Below, in pieces: positions 61,026-64,000 of a DNA stretch of 64,000 nucleotides. Location: NCBI GenBank assembly GCA_021203365.1, contig JAJQBI010000030.1, positions 159,680-223,679 of the forward strand, written 5' to 3'. Made by a program: the position numbers and the translations under genes. The stretch is from Clostridiales bacterium. Its GTDB lineage: Bacteria > Bacillota > Clostridia > Lachnospirales > Lachnospiraceae. The notes beneath the pieces were generated by a model, which saw nothing but the letters and a program-made list of their open reading frames with translations, was not told the DNA's origin and did no database searches. Position 1 is the stretch's first letter. Every line of letters begins with the position of its first letter.

Positions 61026-62618
61026 TCAGGAGCCCGCAGACGGCTCCGGCTTTTCAAGACGGATCTGCCGGGAGACGCTCAGGGCAATCCCCATCTCCGC
61101 CATGAGAAACAGGATGGATGTGCCTCCATAGCTGATAAACGGCAGCGTCACACCCGTATTGGGGATCAGATTCAGCACAACCGCGATATTCAGGATGACC
61201 TGCAGGGCAATGTGAATAAAAATACCGCTTACCAGCAGGGAGCCAAACATATCCGGCGCGTTTCTCGCTATAAAAATCAGACGATAGAGCAGGTAGGCAA
61301 ACATCAGAATCACAAACAGGCCGCCTGCCACTCCCAGCTCCTCACAGATAATGGAAAAAATCATATCGTTCTGCGCCTCTGGCACGCTCCCCAGCTTCTG
61401 AATGCTGTTGCCAAGACCCCGGCCGAAAAATCCTCCCGATCCGATGGCATACAGTGCCTGAATAGTCTGATAGCCTTCATTGTCCGCGTAATCCTCCGGA
61501 TGCAGCCACACAAGAATACGCTGAATCCGGAAATTGCTGCTGCTGTCCACTGTACTTGTAAGGACAATCACCCCCACCGCGATGGCCACAACGGCAATTC
61601 CAGCGATGATAAGAAAGGGCCGGGTCTTCGGATGAGCCAGAAAAATCATGCCTGCGGTGATACAGAAGATAATAATCGCAGTGCTCAGGTTATCCGTGAA
61701 AAAGTAGGTTACACATGCAGCCGCCGTACCCATAAATCCCAGAAACATACAGGCTTTCAGAGTGCTGACCTGCCGGCCCATTTGGGTTATCAGATAGGAC
61801 AGACACACGATCACGCCGATTTTGGCAATCTCCGAGGGCTGAAAGGTGACCGGACCGATCTTCAGCCATCTTGTGGCACCGTGGGAGGTATATCCCAGAG
61901 GGGACTGCACCAGAACCATCAGGATCAGCGATCCGGCATACAGACCCATGGTACACTTTGTCAGGATGTGGTAATCCATTCTGGAAATAAAAAAGGCTCC
62001 CAGAATACAGACTGCGCTGATCAGCGCCTGTTTTTTAAAATAATACATATCGTCGCCGTAATTCACCTGCGCCGTATAGGAGCTGGTGCTGTACAGCATA
62101 ATCAGGCCAAAGCAGACAAGAAGAAGAATCACCGCGACCAGGTTAAAATCATAATAATCCGCTTTCCCCTTCACAAAAACCGAAGGAGCTGACTGGACTG
62201 CCGTCTGTGGAACGGCTGTCCCGCTTCTCTTCCGCCTGGCGCGGACATTTATCCCAGAGGACTGGCGCACGGCCCTGTTTTTTTTCCCGGCGGAGGCCTT
62301 TCCGGCAGAGGTTCCGTATACAGCTCTGGCCGTCCTGCCCGCCGAGGCTCTGGTTCCTGTCCCGGTGTTTCTCCTGGCAGTGGCTTTGGTTCCCGTTCCG
62401 GTACTTCTCCTGGCAGCGGCTTTGGTTCCCGTTCCGGTACTTCTTCTGGCAGTGGCCCTGGTTCCCGTCCTGGTACTTCTCCCCGCTGTGGCTCCCGTGG
62501 TACTTCCCGTCTTTTGACCCCTGGAAGAACCCGCGGCCGTTCTCACGGTCCCTTCCGGTGTCCGGCCCCTTCTCGCCTTCACCGCCCCGGATCGCGCAGC
62601 GCGCTCTTCTCTGGTCAT
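61026..62618 (-). CDS. FtsW/RodA/SpoVE-family glycosyltransferase with a basic repeat tail
   Basis: 530 residues from the chosen start. About 150 N-terminal residues form a low-complexity, highly basic cytosolic tail with four 12-residue repeats of the type RSTGTGTKAAAR. The membrane domain follows with about ten helices and SEDS motifs (GATRWLKIGPVTFQPSE, ALYAIGSGGFFGRGLGNS, NTGVTLPFISYGGTS). It polymerises glycan strands with a partner transpeptidase. Which of FtsW, RodA or SpoVE it is cannot be told. The ATG at 62618 has CGGAGG five bases above; ATG 62657 lacks a strong site. The gene is monocistronic. Confidence 0.88.
   Translation of the reverse strand: MTREERAARSGAVKARRGRTPEGTVRTAAGSSRGQKTGSTTGATAGRSTRTGTRATARRSTGTGTKAAARRSTGTGTKATARRNTGTGTRASAGRTARAVYGTSAGKASAGKKNRAVRQSSGINVRARRKRSGTAVPQTAVQSAPSVFVKGKADYYDFNLVAVILLLVCFGLIMLYSTSSYTAQVNYGDDMYYFKKQALISAVCILGAFFISRMDYHILTKCTMGLYAGSLILMVLVQSPLGYTSHGATRWLKIGPVTFQPSEIAKIGVIVCLSYLITQMGRQVSTLKACMFLGFMGTAAACVTYFFTDNLSTAIIIFCITAGMIFLAHPKTRPFLIIAGIAVVAIAVGVIVLTSTVDSSSNFRIQRILVWLHPEDYADNEGYQTIQALYAIGSGGFFGRGLGNSIQKLGSVPEAQNDMIFSIICEELGVAGGLFVILMFAYLLYRLIFIARNAPDMFGSLLVSGIFIHIALQVILNIAVVLNLIPNTGVTLPFISYGGTSILFLMAEMGIALSVSRQIRLEKPEPSAGS
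62352..62495 (-). repeat. Four tandem 36-bp repeats coding for a basic tail
   Basis: Units at 62352-62387, 62388-62423, 62424-62459 and 62460-62495. Units 2 and 3 differ at only a few bases; unit 4 is the most diverged. Each codes for about 12 residues rich in Thr, Gly, Ala and Arg. They are in frame. Confidence 0.8.
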
Positions 62619-62711
62619 GGAAACCTCCGGTTCCTCCCGTCGTCTAGCACTTTCCATTTAATCACCAGATTCTTTCATTTATACTCCGTTTAACTCAGAA
62701 ACAGTGGTGTC

Positions 62712-62740
62712 ATTATATCAGATATTTCTCTCTCAGACAA
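62712..62740 (-). promoter_or_regulatory. Sigma-A-type promoter of the SEDS gene
   Basis: Minus-strand TTGTCT (62735-62740) and TATAAT (62712-62717), spacer 17, about 95 bases above the ATG at 62618. Confidence 0.65.
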
Positions 62741-62822
62741 GAGCGGGGCAAAAGCTTCATTTTGTATTCAAGAATTCGTAAAAAAAACTTAACATTTTCC
62801 CGGGTTCCAATTACTATTCCTC

Positions 62823-62851
62823 TTGCAAAGCAGAAATTCCTGAGGTATAAT
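62823..62851 (+). promoter_or_regulatory. Sigma-A-type promoter of the LysR leader
   Basis: TTGCAA (62823-62828) and TATAAT (62846-62851), spacer 17. Transcription should start near 62858, just before the terminator stem. Confidence 0.6.
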
Positions 62852-62868
62852 AACAGCCAGAGACCAAA

Positions 62869-62937
62869 GAGGGTGCTTTCTGACAGATGACCCGGCAAAT
62901 AACCGGACCTCCTGTCAGAAAGGCGCCCTCCTTTTTT
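62869..62937 (+). terminator. Leader hairpin with T-run upstream of the LysR gene
   Basis: An 18-pair stem with one bulge: GAGGGTGCTTTCTGACAG at 62869-62886 pairs with 62912-62930, and the loop carries an inner CCGG/CCGG stem. TTTTTT follows (62932-62937). There is no plus-strand gene upstream for it to end, so it acts on the LysR leader itself as an attenuator or makes a short RNA. Confidence 0.75.
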
Positions 62938-62966
62938 ATCGGAAAGGAATGGGACGGACAAAAGAT

Positions 62967-63848
62967 ATGGAAATCCATAAATACGAACTGTTTGCAGACG
63001 TGGCGGACACGAAGAATTTCACCCGGAGCGGGGAACGCATGGGCTATACGCAGCCCGGCGTGAGCCATATTCTGAAGGCCATGGAGACAGAGATTGGCTT
63101 TCCGCTTTTTATACGCACCAAACAGGGAGTTTCTCTTACCCCCAACGCAGAGGTCATTCTTCCCATTGTGCGCAGTCTTCTGTCTGTAAACGAACAGCTG
63201 GAACAGACCATCCACGCCCTGAATGGACTGGAAACCGGACACCTGACCATCGCAGCCTTCGCCAGCATTGCCAGAAACTGGCTTCCTTCCATTATCTGTA
63301 TTTATCAGAAAGAAAATCCGGGGATCGAGATTGAGCTTATGGAAGGGGGAACCGACGATATTGTAGGGTGGGTAGAGGACAGCCGGGCCGATTTCGGCCT
63401 TCTCAGCAGACGCCACACCAGCCCTCTGGAATGGATCTCCCTGTATGAGGATCCGCTGATGGCAATTCTGCCCAGGGATTATCCGGTGGAGAACCGGACC
63501 TCCTTTCCCATCGGGGAGATGGATGGCAAGCCCTTTATCATCTCGGCGGAGGGTGTGGATTATGACATACGATACGCCCTGCAAAGCACAGGGGTTACTC
63601 CATATACCCATTTTTCCTCCAAGGATGACCTGGTGATCACCTCCATGGTCTCTTCCGGCCTTGGAGTCAGTATTCTGCCCCGTCTGGTCTTCGAGAGCAA
63701 AAAAGAGGATGTGCTGGCCCTCCCCCTGGAGCCCCAGTTTTCCCGGGAGCTGGGGATCGGCATCCGTTCCAGGAAAAGTCTTTCCCCCGCGGCCAGACGA
63801 TTTGTGGAAGTTATCCAGAAAACCCTGCCGGGCCTTCACTCACAGTAA
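62967..63848 (+). CDS. LysR-family transcriptional regulator
   Basis: 293 residues from the family-typical start MEIHKYELF; a longer form from 62949 is possible. The winged helix-turn-helix lies at the N-terminus (NFTRSGERMGYTQPGVSHILKAME), followed by the dimer helix and the type 2 periplasmic-binding-like effector domain (about 95-290). The target is unknown: the next gene is a convergent tRNA, and the divergent neighbour is the SEDS gene. Transcripts must pass the leader hairpin. Neither start has a good ribosome binding site, which may mean that hairpin folding controls its translation as well. Confidence 0.9.
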   Translation: MEIHKYELFADVADTKNFTRSGERMGYTQPGVSHILKAMETEIGFPLFIRTKQGVSLTPNAEVILPIVRSLLSVNEQLEQTIHALNGLETGHLTIAAFASIARNWLPSIICIYQKENPGIEIELMEGGTDDIVGWVEDSRADFGLLSRRHTSPLEWISLYEDPLMAILPRDYPVENRTSFPIGEMDGKPFIISAEGVDYDIRYALQSTGVTPYTHFSSKDDLVITSMVSSGLGVSILPRLVFESKKEDVLALPLEPQFSRELGIGIRSRKSLSPAARRFVEVIQKTLPGLHSQ

Positions 63849-63912
63849 ACCTGCTTCCCGGCGCAGGGTCTCCCTTATCAAGGATTACGATTTACAGTAA
63901 CTGTCAAAACAC

Positions 63913-63941
63913 AAAAAAAGATCCCTGACGAACAGAGATCT
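63913..63941 (-). terminator. Terminator of the tRNA transcript
   Basis: Minus-strand AGATCTCTG/CAGGGATCT (one mismatch) with a 5-base loop, followed by TTTTTTT. It lies just after the tRNA 3' end and between the tRNA and the convergent LysR gene. Confidence 0.75.
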
Positions 63942-63945
63942 GAAA

Positions 63946-64000
63946 TGGAGCATACGGGATTCGAACCCGTGGCCTCCACAATGCCATTGTGGCGCGCTCC
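63946..64000 (-). tRNA. tRNA-Ala(GGC), 5' end beyond the window
   Basis: On the minus strand the anticodon stem CCACA/TGTGG encloses ATGGCAT (anticodon GGC). The variable loop is AGGCC. The T arm is ACGGG-TTCGAAT-CCCGT. The 3' acceptor strand is ATGCTCC, with A73 at 63946 and U at position 70. CCA is not encoded (TTT follows). The acceptor 5' half and most of the D arm are missing. Confidence 0.85.

Noticed and set aside
62352..62495. Regular 36-bp spacing considered as a CRISPR array
   Set aside because: The units are contiguous with no spacers, are in frame and code for a repetitive protein tail.
62808..62822. ATTACTATTCCTC resembling the MITE-like terminal repeat
   Set aside because: Only about ten bases match and the similarity stops abruptly; no inverted partner or flanking duplication. 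Likely chance.

Overview
The window looks like a chromosome segment from an anaerobic, endospore-forming Clostridia, most likely Lachnospiraceae. The reasons are the complete spoIIIAA-AH operon, spo0A, spoIVB, spoIIM and a spoVB-like gene, a moderately high GC content, AGGAGG-type ribosome binding sites with frequent TTG/GTG starts, and an NADH-linked formate dehydrogenase or hydrogenase-type redox cluster. Most genes lie on the minus strand. There is no rRNA, CRISPR array or transposase gene. One tRNA is cut by the right edge.

Layout. 1-4.5 kb: a redox operon (NuoE, NuoF, then a multidomain flavo-iron-sulfur protein running into a molybdopterin domain and off the left edge). 4.6-10 kb: a ClpP-like protease, then a five-gene operon of circularly permuted ATP-grasp, alpha-E, transglutaminase and two M14-type deacylase/carboxypeptidase genes; this is the most unusual gene set here. 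10.3-14.3 kb (+): dgt, dnaG, rpoD. 14.4-18.8 kb: a membrane-anchored esterase, then gap, pgk and tpiA. 19-26.8 kb: a PHP phosphatase, a MITE-like element, a P-type ATPase, nifS-nifU, a SpoVB-like flippase and aroF. 26.9-32.2 kb: xerD, spoIIM, rny, recX and recA, the last under a LexA-type operator.

32.3-35.5 kb is accessory DNA: a second end of the MITE-like repeat, a decayed GH3 glycosidase joined to a decayed membrane protein, and an AT-richer AAA-ATPase/PD-(D/E)XK gene. 35.6-55.4 kb returns to conserved core: glgA, spo0A, a palindrome-rich 500-bp spacer, then spoIVB, recN, argR, nadK, tlyA, dxs, ispA, xseB, xseA, nusB, asp23, prfC and spoIIIAH-AA. This is close to the order known from Bacillus subtilis and Clostridia, so it is treated as orthologous. 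55.5-62.7 kb: an anchored propeller-like protein, a phosphopantetheinyl transferase, a UvrD-like helicase with a frameshifted end, gltX, acpP and an FtsW/RodA-family protein with a basic repeat tail. 62.8-64 kb: a LysR regulator behind a leader with an early terminator, and tRNA-Ala(GGC).

The core genes cover replication and sigma factor supply, glycolysis, isoprenoid precursor synthesis (dxs, ispA), DNA repair (recA, recX, recN, xseAB), mother-cell sporulation control (SpoIIIA channel, SpoIVB, Spo0A) and acyl-carrier activation (acpP plus PPTase). Starts were chosen from ribosome binding sites. Product names rest on motifs read from the translations, not on database searches.
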